Positions 1 to 7,179 are shown, numbered from the stretch's first letter. The stretch is DNA of 13,393 nucleotides from Steroidobacteraceae bacterium (GCA_025927665.1 JAICKZ010000049.1:1-13393), one strand, 5' to 3'. The notes: generated by a model from the letters alone, not told the origin. Translations and numbers: made by a program.

Positions 1-206
1 AAGGTGTAATTGAGTTGAATGTTAATTCCGAAACGGAAGCACGACATATGGAAGTTGATGCATCCACTTATCGCCGCGTATTCACCTTATCAAAGGATCT
101 TGATCCAGAGAAAATCAGTGCACAACTGACGAACGGAGTACTGAAGCTGCACATACCTAAGGCTGAACACGCACAACCCAAGCGTATCAGTGTATCCGTG
201 AACTAA
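1..206 (+). CDS. Hsp20/alpha-crystallin small heat-shock protein, 3' end only
   Basis: This is the C-terminal part of a small heat-shock protein, an ATP-independent holdase that keeps unfolding cytoplasmic proteins from aggregating. The reading frame is open from base 3 to the TAA at 204-206, and the true start lies outside the window. The visible residues fit the end of the alpha-crystallin domain: a strand with E-A-R-H-M-E, then YRRVFTLSKDLDPEKISAQL, then the hallmark A-x-x-x-NGVLKLHIPK segment, which is the conserved last beta strand. The tail KRISVSV supplies an I-x-V motif of the kind that docks into neighbouring subunits in oligomers. A strong hairpin follows the stop. A TTG at 15 is an internal codon, not a start. 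The family call is firm; the specific paralogue cannot be told. Confidence 0.88.
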   Translation, partial: GVIELNVNSETEARHMEVDASTYRRVFTLSKDLDPEKISAQLTNGVLKLHIPKAEHAQPKRISVSVN

Positions 207-221
207 TTTATTTAAGCAACT

Positions 222-255
222 CGAAGCGGCGTGACATAAGCCGCTTCGTTTGTTG
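222..255 (+). terminator. Rho-independent terminator after the hsp20 gene
   Basis: A perfect 9-bp inverted repeat, CGAAGCGGC (222-230) and GCCGCTTCG (240-248), encloses a 9-base loop and is followed by TTTGTTG. It begins 15 bases after the hsp20 stop codon. The T-tract is short and interrupted, so termination may be incomplete. Confidence 0.75.
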
Positions 256-576
256 AGTGCAGCAAGTATTCTCAAAACACGCGTAATGCGATTGTTATGT
301 ATAATGTTCCAAGCGATTGATGCGAAATCGAAATGCAATTACGTTTGGTCAGACAATGCATTAAAGAAAATTTTTGTACAAGCCTTTTGGACTTCATATG
401 TTAATGATGTTTTAACAATCACATTGAGTTGAAGGCACTGTTCATCTTGTGTCTCATCCTATAATTGCGATTCGATGCATAGTAAAAAGCCACAGCCGTC
501 GTGTTGATTATGTGATGCAATTCTTTCATCATCCTTATTACATATTTCGTACAGAAATTTGACGGTGAGGATAATT
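256..576. other. Non-coding stretch upstream of the AfsA-like gene
   Basis: No convincing gene lies between the hsp20 terminator and the start at 577. It is AT-rich. An open frame on the + strand (250-432) would need a TTG start inside the terminator tail, has no Shine-Dalgarno sequence and looks like no protein I know. The only visible signals are a perfect TATAAT at 460-465 and the ribosome binding site at 564-570. No tRNA or recognisable riboswitch was seen. Confidence 0.5.
460..465 (+). promoter_or_regulatory. Possible -10 box for the AfsA-like/HAD operon
   Basis: A perfect TATAAT lies about 110 bases upstream of the first gene of the pair. There is no good -35 hexamer at 16-18 bp spacing; the nearest TTGAAG, at 429-434, is 25 bp away. 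If used, the promoter would be weak or activator-dependent. Chance occurrence in AT-rich DNA is a real alternative. Confidence 0.3.
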
Positions 577-1383
577 ATGAGTGATGAATTATGGCTGGTG
601 GTGGGGGATCGTTTCTGGCAATTTGCAGTTGATCGAAAGGCAATAACTGTTTCACATTTGAAGGCATTGTTGAATTCGACACAAAGTGATGAGCTGACTA
701 CAAACCGAATGATGCTGACAATGGGCCAGGGTGTATCTGATGAAGATGCAGCGACACTACTGGCAATGGCAAGATATGCACCGCATGCTGAGCGATTTGG
801 TTTCGACAGCTGGCATCAACGGCCGCATCGTGCATCCTGTTATGTTTCGCACAAGCTTCGTACTGAAAATATTTTGCTCTCGGAAGCTTGCAAGCTTGAT
901 GAGAACAACTACGAAATGAGCTTGTTGTTGGATGATCGTTGTGAATTAATGATTGATCATCAATCCGGACGCCACTTGTCTGGTGTGGTGTTGATTGAAG
1001 CAGTACGTCAATCAATGTTGGTGGTAACAGAAGGTCACTATTTGCCGCGCGATGGCGGCAGACATGAATTTACCTTTCATGATCTTTCGGTCAAATTTCA
1101 TCGTTATTGTTTTCCGCTTGCGGCGGAGTTGCTTTATAACGTGCGCGAACTCGCCATAAAAGGTGGCCGTTATTGTTTTCAAATCGAAGCGCGGATTACG
1201 CAATGTGATGCGGTGGTGCTTACCGCAACGGCCAATATGACTGCTCATATATCGCCTGCGTTGTCGAGAGTAGAAGGTGAGCAGGCAACTCGTTCGCTTG
1301 ATCTTTATTTGTCTTCTTTGAGAGGAGCGACAGTCCATGAAGAAGTTGCAAGTAGTCGAGACGTGGCGGTGATGGAGGATTAA
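577..1383 (+). CDS. AfsA-type hotdog-domain protein (A-factor synthase-like)
   Basis: This 268-residue protein resembles the AfsA hotdog family. In actinomycetes, AfsA joins a beta-ketoacyl-ACP to dihydroxyacetone phosphate, the first step to gamma-butyrolactone signals. The match lies at about residues 88-225: a VSHK/ENILLS stretch (90-102) corresponds to the family's VH(R/K)...E-x-LLT, and SGVVLIEAVRQS (135-146) corresponds to the conserved E-x-x-RQ helix (E141, R144, Q145). I see only one E-x-x-RQ repeat, whereas Streptomyces AfsA has two, so the enzyme may work differently. The N-terminal 85 residues are unassigned. ATG 577 is chosen over an in-frame TTG at 559 because GGTGAGG (564-570) sits 6 bases before it. 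The stop overlaps the next gene's start (TAATG), which implies coupled translation. No signal peptide is seen, so it is probably cytoplasmic. Another hotdog activity (dehydratase or thioesterase) is possible. Confidence 0.72.
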   Translation: MSDELWLVVGDRFWQFAVDRKAITVSHLKALLNSTQSDELTTNRMMLTMGQGVSDEDAATLLAMARYAPHAERFGFDSWHQRPHRASCYVSHKLRTENILLSEACKLDENNYEMSLLLDDRCELMIDHQSGRHLSGVVLIEAVRQSMLVVTEGHYLPRDGGRHEFTFHDLSVKFHRYCFPLAAELLYNVRELAIKGGRYCFQIEARITQCDAVVLTATANMTAHISPALSRVEGEQATRSLDLYLSSLRGATVHEEVASSRDVAVMED

Positions 1384-2132
1384 TGACTACTATCGATTCA
1401 ATTAATATAGCGGGTAATAGCAATATATCTGAGCCCGGGTCCTATGTTTTCTTTGATGTAGACGATACGTTGATTTCAGTCAAAAGCTTGTTAAGCTTCC
1501 AGGAATATTGGTACCAATGGACAAATGATACGGCAGGACGTAAGTCTTATACAGATGAGATACAGGGATTGCTGGCGCAAGATGCGCCATGGGAATTTAT
1601 AAATCGCCGTTACTATGCACACTTCGCGGGGCGTCGAGTGGCAGATGTACAGCATTGTGTACAACTTTGGTTTGCTGCTACCGAGCGTAATCTGGAAGCA
1701 CACAACAAATCATTGTTTCATGTGCCCGTAGTTCAACGATTACAACAGCACCGCGCGCAAGGTGTTGAACCGGTGTTTGTTTCCGGGTCATTTGAATTAT
1801 TATTGCAGCCTATTGCGCAGCGCCTGCAAGTGAATCATGTCTTAGCCATTCGCCAACAGATTGTGGGTGAAAAATTCACCGGACATATTCTTTCACCGCA
1901 AACTATCGGTCAGGGCAAGGCAGATGCGATACGCATTTTTCTTGATGGAAAATCCGTTTCTGCCGATCGTTGCTATGGATATGGTGATGATATTTCCGAT
2001 GCGCCTATGCTGAGTAGCATTGGTTTTCCGCATGTTGTTAAAGGCGGGCGACGATTAGAAGAGTATGCACGTCAATTCGGCTGGCCCATGATAGATCTGA
2101 TGACTGACAATCGGATGCCAAAAGCTGGTTAA
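1383..2132 (+). CDS. HAD superfamily IB phosphatase-like hydrolase
   Basis: This 249-residue protein has all four HAD motifs of the phosphoserine-phosphatase-like IB class. Motif I is FFDVDDTL (nucleophile D25, acid/base D27), motif II is VSGS (S134), motif III is GQGKAD (K179), and motif IV is GDDISD (D202, D206). An alpha-helical cap at about residues 35-110 fits the C1 cap of this class. It should remove phosphate from a small cytoplasmic metabolite using Mg2+. Its start shares one base with the preceding stop, with a strong GGAGG (1374-1378) at 4-base spacing, so it is co-translated with the AfsA-like gene. Because AfsA products carry phosphate from dihydroxyacetone phosphate, a likely substrate is the phosphorylated butenolide or furan made by its partner; that is inference. 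SerB-like or acyltransferase-associated HAD roles remain possible. Only 20 bases separate it from the convergent ABM gene, with no terminator visible. Confidence 0.85.
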   Translation: MTTIDSINIAGNSNISEPGSYVFFDVDDTLISVKSLLSFQEYWYQWTNDTAGRKSYTDEIQGLLAQDAPWEFINRRYYAHFAGRRVADVQHCVQLWFAATERNLEAHNKSLFHVPVVQRLQQHRAQGVEPVFVSGSFELLLQPIAQRLQVNHVLAIRQQIVGEKFTGHILSPQTIGQGKADAIRIFLDGKSVSADRCYGYGDDISDAPMLSSIGFPHVVKGGRRLEEYARQFGWPMIDLMTDNRMPKAG

Positions 2133-2152
2133 ACGCTTTGTGTATGTTCTAC

Positions 2153-2446
2153 TTAGTTAAAATCTTCAAAATGGTGCACCCAACATTGAACTACATATTT
2201 TTCCATGCCGGGAGGAATAAGCGATTGATTCCAATTTTTTCCAACAAGTTGGTCAAGATTCTCTGCGCTATTCCAACGGGAGATCATGATGTATTCATCT
2301 GGTGTCCATTTCGTTGGTTTTCCAATATTCACCCAATCCAACCCACTATGTGAATTGATCATTGGAACGGAGATCTCCTGAAAGTCCTTTTCAAAGGAAG
2401 CGCGTAGTTCAGGTTTGATTTGAACGCGAAATATTCGTGTGATCAC
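2153..2446 (-). CDS. Small ABM-fold (antibiotic biosynthesis monooxygenase-like) protein
   Basis: This 97-residue protein has the layout of a ferredoxin-like ABM/dimeric alpha-beta barrel domain: an N-terminal strand (ITRIFRVQIKPEL), a helix (FEKDFQEIS), a middle strand pair around GLDWVNIGK and DEYIMISRWNS, then a helix starting at AENLDQLVG. The EYIMISRW segment is characteristic of the fold. Such proteins include monooxygenases, heme-degrading enzymes and many of unknown role, and catalysis cannot be inferred. The start is GTG (2444-2446), supported by AAAGG 7 bases upstream. The start codon lies inside the 12-bp perfect palindrome GTGTGATCACAC (2437-2448). It follows liuC by 57 bases on the same strand and may be its last co-transcribed gene. 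It converges on the HAD gene. Confidence 0.6.
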   Translation of the reverse strand: MITRIFRVQIKPELRASFEKDFQEISVPMINSHSGLDWVNIGKPTKWTPDEYIMISRWNSAENLDQLVGKNWNQSLIPPGMEKYVVQCWVHHFEDFN

Positions 2447-2503
2447 ACTATAACCTTTATGTGGTTGGGAATAGTAAATGATTCTGTTCCATAGCAGTCA
2501 TTA

Positions 2504-3295
2504 TCATGGACACCAGTTGGGCTTACGCTTTTGTAAAAAGGCCTGTACTCCTTCGCGGCCTTCTGGGGATTTTCTCAATCGTGCTAATGTTTTTGCGGTA
2601 CGTGCAGTAATCATATCGCGATCTTCCGAATTTAAATTGCTTATCTCATGCAGCAGCCGCTTACTTGCTTGTTGTGCAGCCGGTCCACCTTCTAATAGCA
2701 ACGACAGTTGTTGATCAATTGCTTGATCCAATTCTTGATCATTAATGTGTTGATGAATCAAGCCAAGTTGTTTTGCTTCTTCACTGCCAAACGTGGCTGC
2801 AGTCAACATCAAGCGACGTGCTTGCCGTTGGCCAATGGCAGATAGTATGTAGGGAGAAATAACGGCGGCGGCCAATCCTAGTTTTACTTCCGATAATGTA
2901 AATTTAGCAGAAGAAGTGGCAATCGCGATATCGACGCAAGCAATCAAGCCGACGCCGCCACCAAATGCATTGCCGTTGATGCGTGCGATCACAGGTTTGC
3001 TGAATTCATTGATGGTTCGCATGCAACGCGCCACGACCATGGCATCGTTGAAGTTGTCGGTTTCGGATGCTTCACTCATATGTTGCATATGCGTGATATC
3101 GGCACCGGCGCAAAAGCTTTTGCCTGCGCCTGTAAGTACCACAGCACGTACCGTGTTGTTCTCAGCAAGCTGTGCAAATGCATCGTGCAATCCATCGAAA
3201 ATCTGAAGGTCAAGTGCATTGTGTTTGTCAGGCCGATTGAGCATGACGGTTGCAACGCCACGAGGATCGAGAGTCACTATTACAGAAGAAGGCAT
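2504..3295 (-). CDS. liuC: Enoyl-CoA hydratase/isomerase, probable methylglutaconyl-CoA hydratase
   Basis: This 263-residue crotonase-family protein probably hydrates 3-methylglutaconyl-CoA to 3-hydroxy-3-methylglutaryl-CoA, the third step of the leucine/isovalerate pathway visible here. Crotonase signatures are clear: RPDKHNAL (21-28), the first oxyanion-hole segment SFCAGADI (60-67), and NGNAFGGGVGLIACVDIAIA (108-127), which forms the second. The active-site segment LSEVKLGLAAAVISPYI (134-150) keeps the glutamate (E136) and carries the VISPY sequence I associate with LiuC-type hydratases rather than the PG-G-G-T of general enoyl-CoA hydratases. The usual proline in LAPAVISPY is alanine here (A143). 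It lies 41 bases downstream of liuB on the same strand, with a weak ribosome binding site. The paralogue AtuE (terpene degradation) is similar, but the neighbouring genes favour LiuC. Confidence 0.85.
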   Translation of the reverse strand: MPSSVIVTLDPRGVATVMLNRPDKHNALDLQIFDGLHDAFAQLAENNTVRAVVLTGAGKSFCAGADITHMQHMSEASETDNFNDAMVVARCMRTINEFSKPVIARINGNAFGGGVGLIACVDIAIATSSAKFTLSEVKLGLAAAVISPYILSAIGQRQARRLMLTAATFGSEEAKQLGLIHQHINDQELDQAIDQQLSLLLEGGPAAQQASKRLLHEISNLNSEDRDMITARTAKTLARLRKSPEGREGVQAFLQKRKPNWCP

Positions 3296-3336
3296 GATTT
3301 GCTCGCGTGAGTAAATATTAGATTTCTACATCAGCA

Positions 3337-4956
3337 CTACATGCGGAAGATTCCATACTGTTCCGATCCTGGTGCAGGTCCTTGTGCTGCAATCTTTAAC
3401 GCCTGTGCCAACACTGCACGTGTATCAACGGGATCAATGATTCCATCATCCCACAAACGTGCAGTGGCGTAGTAAGGATTACCTTCTGCTTCATAGTTAG
3501 CACGAATCTCATTCATAAATTGTTGTTCTTGATCGACTGGCCAAGGTTGATTGCGTGCTTGCATGGCATCGCGACGCACTGTGGCCAGAACTTGTGCTGC
3601 TTGCTCACCGCCCATCACTGAGATACGTGCATTGGGCCACATCCACATCATGCGTGGTGAATAAGCGCGACCACACATGGCATAGTTACCTGCACCGAAT
3701 GAACCACCAATCACCACTGTAAATTTCGGTACGCGTGAAGATGCAACTGCATTGACCATCTTGGCGCCATCTTTCGCAATGCCGTTGTGTTCAAAATTTT
3801 TCCCAACCATAAATCCAGTGATGTTTTGTAGAAACACCAAGGGTGTGTTGCGACGATTGGCCATTTGAATGAAATGCGTGGCTTTCAATGCAGATTCAGA
3901 AAACAAAATTCCTTGATTGGCCAGTATTGCGACTGGATAACCATCAATGTGTGCAAAGCCGCATACCAAAGTTTTTCCATACAACGGTTTGAATTCATGA
4001 AATTCAGAGGCATCCACCAGTCGTGCAATAATCTCGCGAACATCGTATGGATAGCGAGTATCTTGCGGTATCAATCCGTAAATATCTTCGGCGTTGTATA
4101 AAGGTGCACGAGGTTCGATACGCTTTAACCACTGTTTATCTATATGCGTTGAGGGTGGTGCGAGATGCAAGATTGCTTCACGCGCAAGTTGTAGGGCATG
4201 CGTATCGTTGTCGGCTAATTGATCTGCCACACCCGAGATGCGTGTATGAACGTCGCCACCGCCCAGTGTTTCTGCGTCAACCACTTCACCTGTGGCGGCT
4301 TTGACTAGGGGAGGTCCGCCTAAAAAAATGGTGCCTTGCTTGCGCACGATGATGGCTTCATCACACATCGCAGGTACATAAGCGCCACCGGCCGTGCACG
4401 AGCCCATCACCACAGCAATTTGTGGAATACCTGCTGCAGATAAACGCGCTTGATTAAAAAATATACGACCAAAGTGTTCACGATCGGGAAACACTTCTGC
4501 TTGTAATGGTAAATAAGCGCCGCCTGAATCGACCAGGTAGACGCAAGCCAATGAATTTTCCGCTGCGATCTCCTGTGCACGTAAATGTTTTTTTACTGTC
4601 AACGGAAAATAAGTTCCGCCTTTAACGGTGGCATCATTGGCAACAATCATTACCGCCCGATTGTGAATGTAGCCAATACCAGTAATCAGTCCTGCACAGG
4701 GTGCTTCATCGTTGTAAATTGAGTTGGCCGCGAGTGGGGCGATCTCAAGAAATGGACTACCTTCATCTGTCAATACTGTAATGCGATCGCGCGCAAGGAG
4801 TTTGCCACGTTCAGTGTGCTTACGTCGTGCTTCATCACCGCCGCCTTGTTGAGCAATGGCAAGGCAATGATTAAGTTCCTCAATCAATCCACGAAAGTAT
4901 GCGGCATTGATATGGAATGCTTCACTCTGAGTATCAATGCGAGTCGCAAGCTTCAT
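3337..4956 (-). CDS. liuB: 3-methylcrotonyl-CoA carboxylase, beta (carboxyltransferase) subunit
   Basis: This 539-residue protein is the carboxyltransferase half of methylcrotonyl-CoA carboxylase. It moves CO2 from biotin to 3-methylcrotonyl-CoA, giving 3-methylglutaconyl-CoA. The length fits the family (about 535). The N-terminal carboxyltransferase domain has VDSGGAYLPLQ (142-152), GSCTAGGAYVPAM (185-197) and GTIFLGGPPLVKAATGE (208-224). The C-terminal domain has NITGFMVG (378-385) and GGSFGAGNYAMCGRAYSPRM (417-436). GSCTAGGAY and GGSFGAGNY form the paired glycine-rich oxyanion-hole elements. The ATG overlaps the liuA stop (ATGA, 4953-4956), with GGAG 7 bases upstream (4964-4967), so translation is coupled. 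The biotin carboxylase/biotin carrier subunit (LiuD) needed for activity is not encoded in this window. Geranyl-CoA carboxylase (AtuC) is the main alternative; the adjacent isovaleryl-CoA dehydrogenase argues for LiuB. Confidence 0.93.
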   Translation of the reverse strand: MKLATRIDTQSEAFHINAAYFRGLIEELNHCLAIAQQGGGDEARRKHTERGKLLARDRITVLTDEGSPFLEIAPLAANSIYNDEAPCAGLITGIGYIHNRAVMIVANDATVKGGTYFPLTVKKHLRAQEIAAENSLACVYLVDSGGAYLPLQAEVFPDREHFGRIFFNQARLSAAGIPQIAVVMGSCTAGGAYVPAMCDEAIIVRKQGTIFLGGPPLVKAATGEVVDAETLGGGDVHTRISGVADQLADNDTHALQLAREAILHLAPPSTHIDKQWLKRIEPRAPLYNAEDIYGLIPQDTRYPYDVREIIARLVDASEFHEFKPLYGKTLVCGFAHIDGYPVAILANQGILFSESALKATHFIQMANRRNTPLVFLQNITGFMVGKNFEHNGIAKDGAKMVNAVASSRVPKFTVVIGGSFGAGNYAMCGRAYSPRMMWMWPNARISVMGGEQAAQVLATVRRDAMQARNQPWPVDQEQQFMNEIRANYEAEGNPYYATARLWDDGIIDPVDTRAVLAQALKIAAQGPAPGSEQYGIFRM

Positions 4957-6110
4957 GCACTGGCTCCAAAGATTTCACGGCCAATCAACATGCGGCGTAT
5001 TTCGTTGGTGCCAGCGCCAATTTCATATAACTTCGCATCACGAAATAAACGTCCGGCGGGATATTCATTGGTGTAACCATTGCCGCCTAAAGCCTGAATG
5101 GTTTCTAACGCAATCAATGTGGCTTTTTCCGATGCTTGTAATATGCACGCGGCTGCATCAATACGAGTGACACTGCCGCGATCACAAGCACGCGCAACTG
5201 AATACACATAACTACGACAGGCGTTCATGGTTGAGTACATATCTGCCAACTTCGCTTGCATCAATTCAAATGTGCCAATGGGTTTACCAAATTGTTTACG
5301 ATGATGCACATAAGGAAGCACCAAATCAAAACAGGCGCGCATGATGCCTAGTGGACCGGCGGCCAGAACGACGCGTTCGTAGTCGAGGCCGCTCATTAAT
5401 ATTTCGGCGCCACGACCTTCTGCACACAAAATATTTTCGACGGGAACGATGCAGTCATCCAGAATTAATTCACAAGTATCCGAACCACGCATCCCTAATT
5501 TGTCGAGTTTTTTACCTGTGCTAAATCCTTGCATGCCGCGCTCGATAATAAATGCAGTAATTCCGGCAGGTCCCGACGAAGGATCTAGTGTGGCATACAG
5601 AATGATGACATCAGCAGTGGGCCCATTGGTGATCCACATCTTGCGTCCGTTCAATACGTAACAATCGCCACGTCGTTCAGCGCGCGTAGTCATACCCATG
5701 ACATCCGAACCGGCACCGACTTCGCTCATTGCCAATGCCCCTAGATGCTCACCCGAAATCAATTTTGGAAAATATTTTTTCTTTTGCGCTGGCGTGGCCC
5801 AACGGCGAATTTGATTGACGCATAAATTGGAATGAGCACCGTATGACAAAGCCACTGATGAAGAAGCACGACTAAGCTCTTCCATTGCAACGACGTGTTC
5901 TAGATAACCAAGGCCGCTACCACCGTCCGCTGGTTCGATCGTAATACCAAGCAATCCCAGTTCACCCAGTTGTGGCCATAGATCTCGGGGAAACTCATTG
6001 TGTTGATCAATATGCTGGGCACGTGGGGCAATGTGCTTCATTGCAAAATCGGCCACTGTTTTACGCAGCAGATCGGTACTCTCGCCCAGTTGAAAATCGA
6101 AGTCTTCCAT
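4953..6110 (-). CDS. liuA: Isovaleryl-CoA dehydrogenase
   Basis: This 385-residue FAD enzyme oxidises isovaleryl-CoA to 3-methylcrotonyl-CoA and passes electrons to electron-transfer flavoprotein. It has the full acyl-CoA dehydrogenase layout: a helical N-terminal domain, the flavin segment LGALAMSEVGAGSDVMGM (123-140) with WITNG (159-163), a middle beta domain (KLGMRGSDTCEL, 204-215), and a C-terminal helical domain. Two features point to the isovaleryl subtype: the glutamate of LDYERVVLAAGP (E245), the unusual catalytic-base position of this subfamily, and LYEIGAGTNEIRR (361-373), in which the ordinary Y-E-G base position is changed. The C-terminal GRE-IFG ending is also typical. The ATG is supported by GGAGA 6 bases upstream (6117-6121). 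It is the first liu gene, overlaps liuB by 4 bases, and lies 71 bases after plsC. Confidence 0.93.
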   Translation of the reverse strand: MEDFDFQLGESTDLLRKTVADFAMKHIAPRAQHIDQHNEFPRDLWPQLGELGLLGITIEPADGGSGLGYLEHVVAMEELSRASSSVALSYGAHSNLCVNQIRRWATPAQKKKYFPKLISGEHLGALAMSEVGAGSDVMGMTTRAERRGDCYVLNGRKMWITNGPTADVIILYATLDPSSGPAGITAFIIERGMQGFSTGKKLDKLGMRGSDTCELILDDCIVPVENILCAEGRGAEILMSGLDYERVVLAAGPLGIMRACFDLVLPYVHHRKQFGKPIGTFELMQAKLADMYSTMNACRSYVYSVARACDRGSVTRIDAAACILQASEKATLIALETIQALGGNGYTNEYPAGRLFRDAKLYEIGAGTNEIRRMLIGREIFGASA

Positions 6111-6129
6111 CGTGCATCTCCGCGATCAA

Positions 6130-6146
6130 TTACGTTGAAGTATCAA
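6130..6146. promoter_or_regulatory. Possible regulator-binding dyad upstream of liuA
   Basis: TTACGTTGAAGTATCAA contains the imperfect palindrome TAC.T..A.GTA (4 of 6 base pairs), 20-36 bases before the liuA start. Liu operons are commonly controlled by the MerR-family regulator LiuR, whose operators, as I recall them, are TTACGT/ACGTAA-type palindromes. The resemblance is partial and from memory. Confidence 0.25.
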
Positions 6147-6181
6147 GCTGCATCGGGAAAAAAAGGAAAAAGTTAAGTAAC

Positions 6182-6949
6182 TTACCTCGTCAATGGTGGT
6201 TCAGCGATGGATTCACTTTGCAAATCAGGCTCGCCTAGTGCCAGTAATATGCGTGCGCGTGCTTGATCACGCATGGTTTCAGCGGTACCACGATTTCGTA
6301 CTGCAGTTGTGACATCAACGATACCGAGAATATCTACAGAGATCTCGCCGGGTCGTGGCCATGAATTGCCGGGCCGTAATACTCGTCGCGCACCATGAAT
6401 TGCAACAGGAACGATTGGAAGCGCGGTTCTTTGCGCGGTTACAAAAGCACCTAAGTGAAAACGTTGCAGTCCCACACGTGGAGTAATGGTACCTTCTGGA
6501 AAAAATACCAACGATTTACCTTCATTGGCTTCGCGCATGATTTTGCGAGCGTCCATTGCGCCGGCATGTCGATTGGCACGATCCACAAACAACGAACCAA
6601 TCCTTCGCAATAACAAACCTGCAAGTGGTACGCGTACCATTTCTTTTTTTATTACAAATGAAAACTGAGTTGGTAATGTGGCTTTCATGATTAAGCCATC
6701 AATGTAACTAGAATGATTGGCCACGACGACGCAGGGTGTCGCAGGTAATAGATGGATATTGCTGACCGAGCAACGAATGCCAGTCGCTCGCAACATCAAT
6801 CGCGCGATACGTTGCGCCAGTGCACGACGTAATCGTAACGATGGTGCGATCAACAAAAGAATAAGTGTGACCAATCCCAGTATTGCAAAGATGAACCAGG
6901 CATAGATCCCAAACAAGGCACGAGCACTCATGGTTAGGAGTGGGATCAT
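6182..6949 (-). CDS. PlsC-type 1-acyl-glycerol-3-phosphate (lysophospholipid) acyltransferase
   Basis: This membrane-bound acyltransferase transfers an acyl chain to a lysophosphatidic acid-like acceptor in phospholipid synthesis. With the start used here it has 255 residues. The N-terminus is hydrophobic (about residues 15-36, a membrane segment). The catalytic HX4D motif is NHSSYID (H79, D84), the glycerol-phosphate-binding FPEGT is at 150-154, and LPIVPVAIHG (177-186) is the conserved block IV. The start is uncertain: ATG at 6949, a second ATG at 6931 and a TTG at 6982 are all in frame, and none has a clear ribosome binding site. It may be the main plsC or a paralogue. It sits upstream of liuA on the same strand, but the 71-base gap leaves co-transcription open. 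Confidence 0.87.
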   Translation of the reverse strand: MIPLLTMSARALFGIYAWFIFAILGLVTLILLLIAPSLRLRRALAQRIARLMLRATGIRCSVSNIHLLPATPCVVVANHSSYIDGLIMKATLPTQFSFVIKKEMVRVPLAGLLLRRIGSLFVDRANRHAGAMDARKIMREANEGKSLVFFPEGTITPRVGLQRFHLGAFVTAQRTALPIVPVAIHGARRVLRPGNSWPRPGEISVDILGIVDVTTAVRNRGTAETMRDQARARILLALGEPDLQSESIAEPPLTR

Positions 6950-7138
6950 GACGCGACAACCAATAATTTTGTGGCGTACCAATTCAGGGCAGGGCGATCC
7001 GATCTGATCCTGATGGACTCGGATTGCGCAAACGAACCAGACTTAAAGAAGGCATGCATGAGGTTGGCGGTTGTATAGGCGTTTCGAAGGCACATTTTCT
7101 GTGATCAATGTCTCTTTATGTCAATAGTCAAAATGTTC

Positions 7139-7154
7139 TGTGAATGTAGTCACA
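7139..7154. promoter_or_regulatory. CRP-like binding site between plsC and xerD
   Basis: TGTGA-ATGTAG-TCACA has both perfect half-sites at the exact 6-base spacing of the CRP/Vfr consensus. Its centre is about 69 bases before the predicted xerD transcription start, close to a class I position, and about 200 bases from the plsC start. A second half-site (TGTGA, 7100-7104) lies 39 bases away but lacks its partner. Binding is not shown; the site may serve either gene or neither. Confidence 0.5.
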
Positions 7155-7179
7155 ACGGCAAATTTCTGGGTCAGCATAC

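Noticed and set aside
90..338. Open frame of 82 codons on the - strand
   Set aside because: It is antisense to the hsp20 coding sequence and terminator, with no ribosome binding site; it is best explained as a shadow.
250..432. Open frame of 60 codons on the + strand after hsp20
   Set aside because: It would start with TTG inside the terminator tail, has no ribosome binding site, and its product resembles nothing I know.
559..576. Longer AfsA-like protein from TTG 559
   Set aside because: ATG 577 has a well-placed GGTGAGG, and that ribosome binding site would lie inside the longer reading frame.
2437..2448. GTGTGATCACAC as a CRP site
   Set aside because: TGTGA and TCACA are fused with no 6-base spacer, so it does not fit CRP geometry; kept only as a generic palindrome.
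6950..6982. Longer plsC from TTG 6982
   Set aside because: There is no ribosome binding site, two ATG codons follow in frame, and the added residues (MVRHKIIGCRV) are not part of the usual membrane-leading N-terminus. It cannot be fully excluded.
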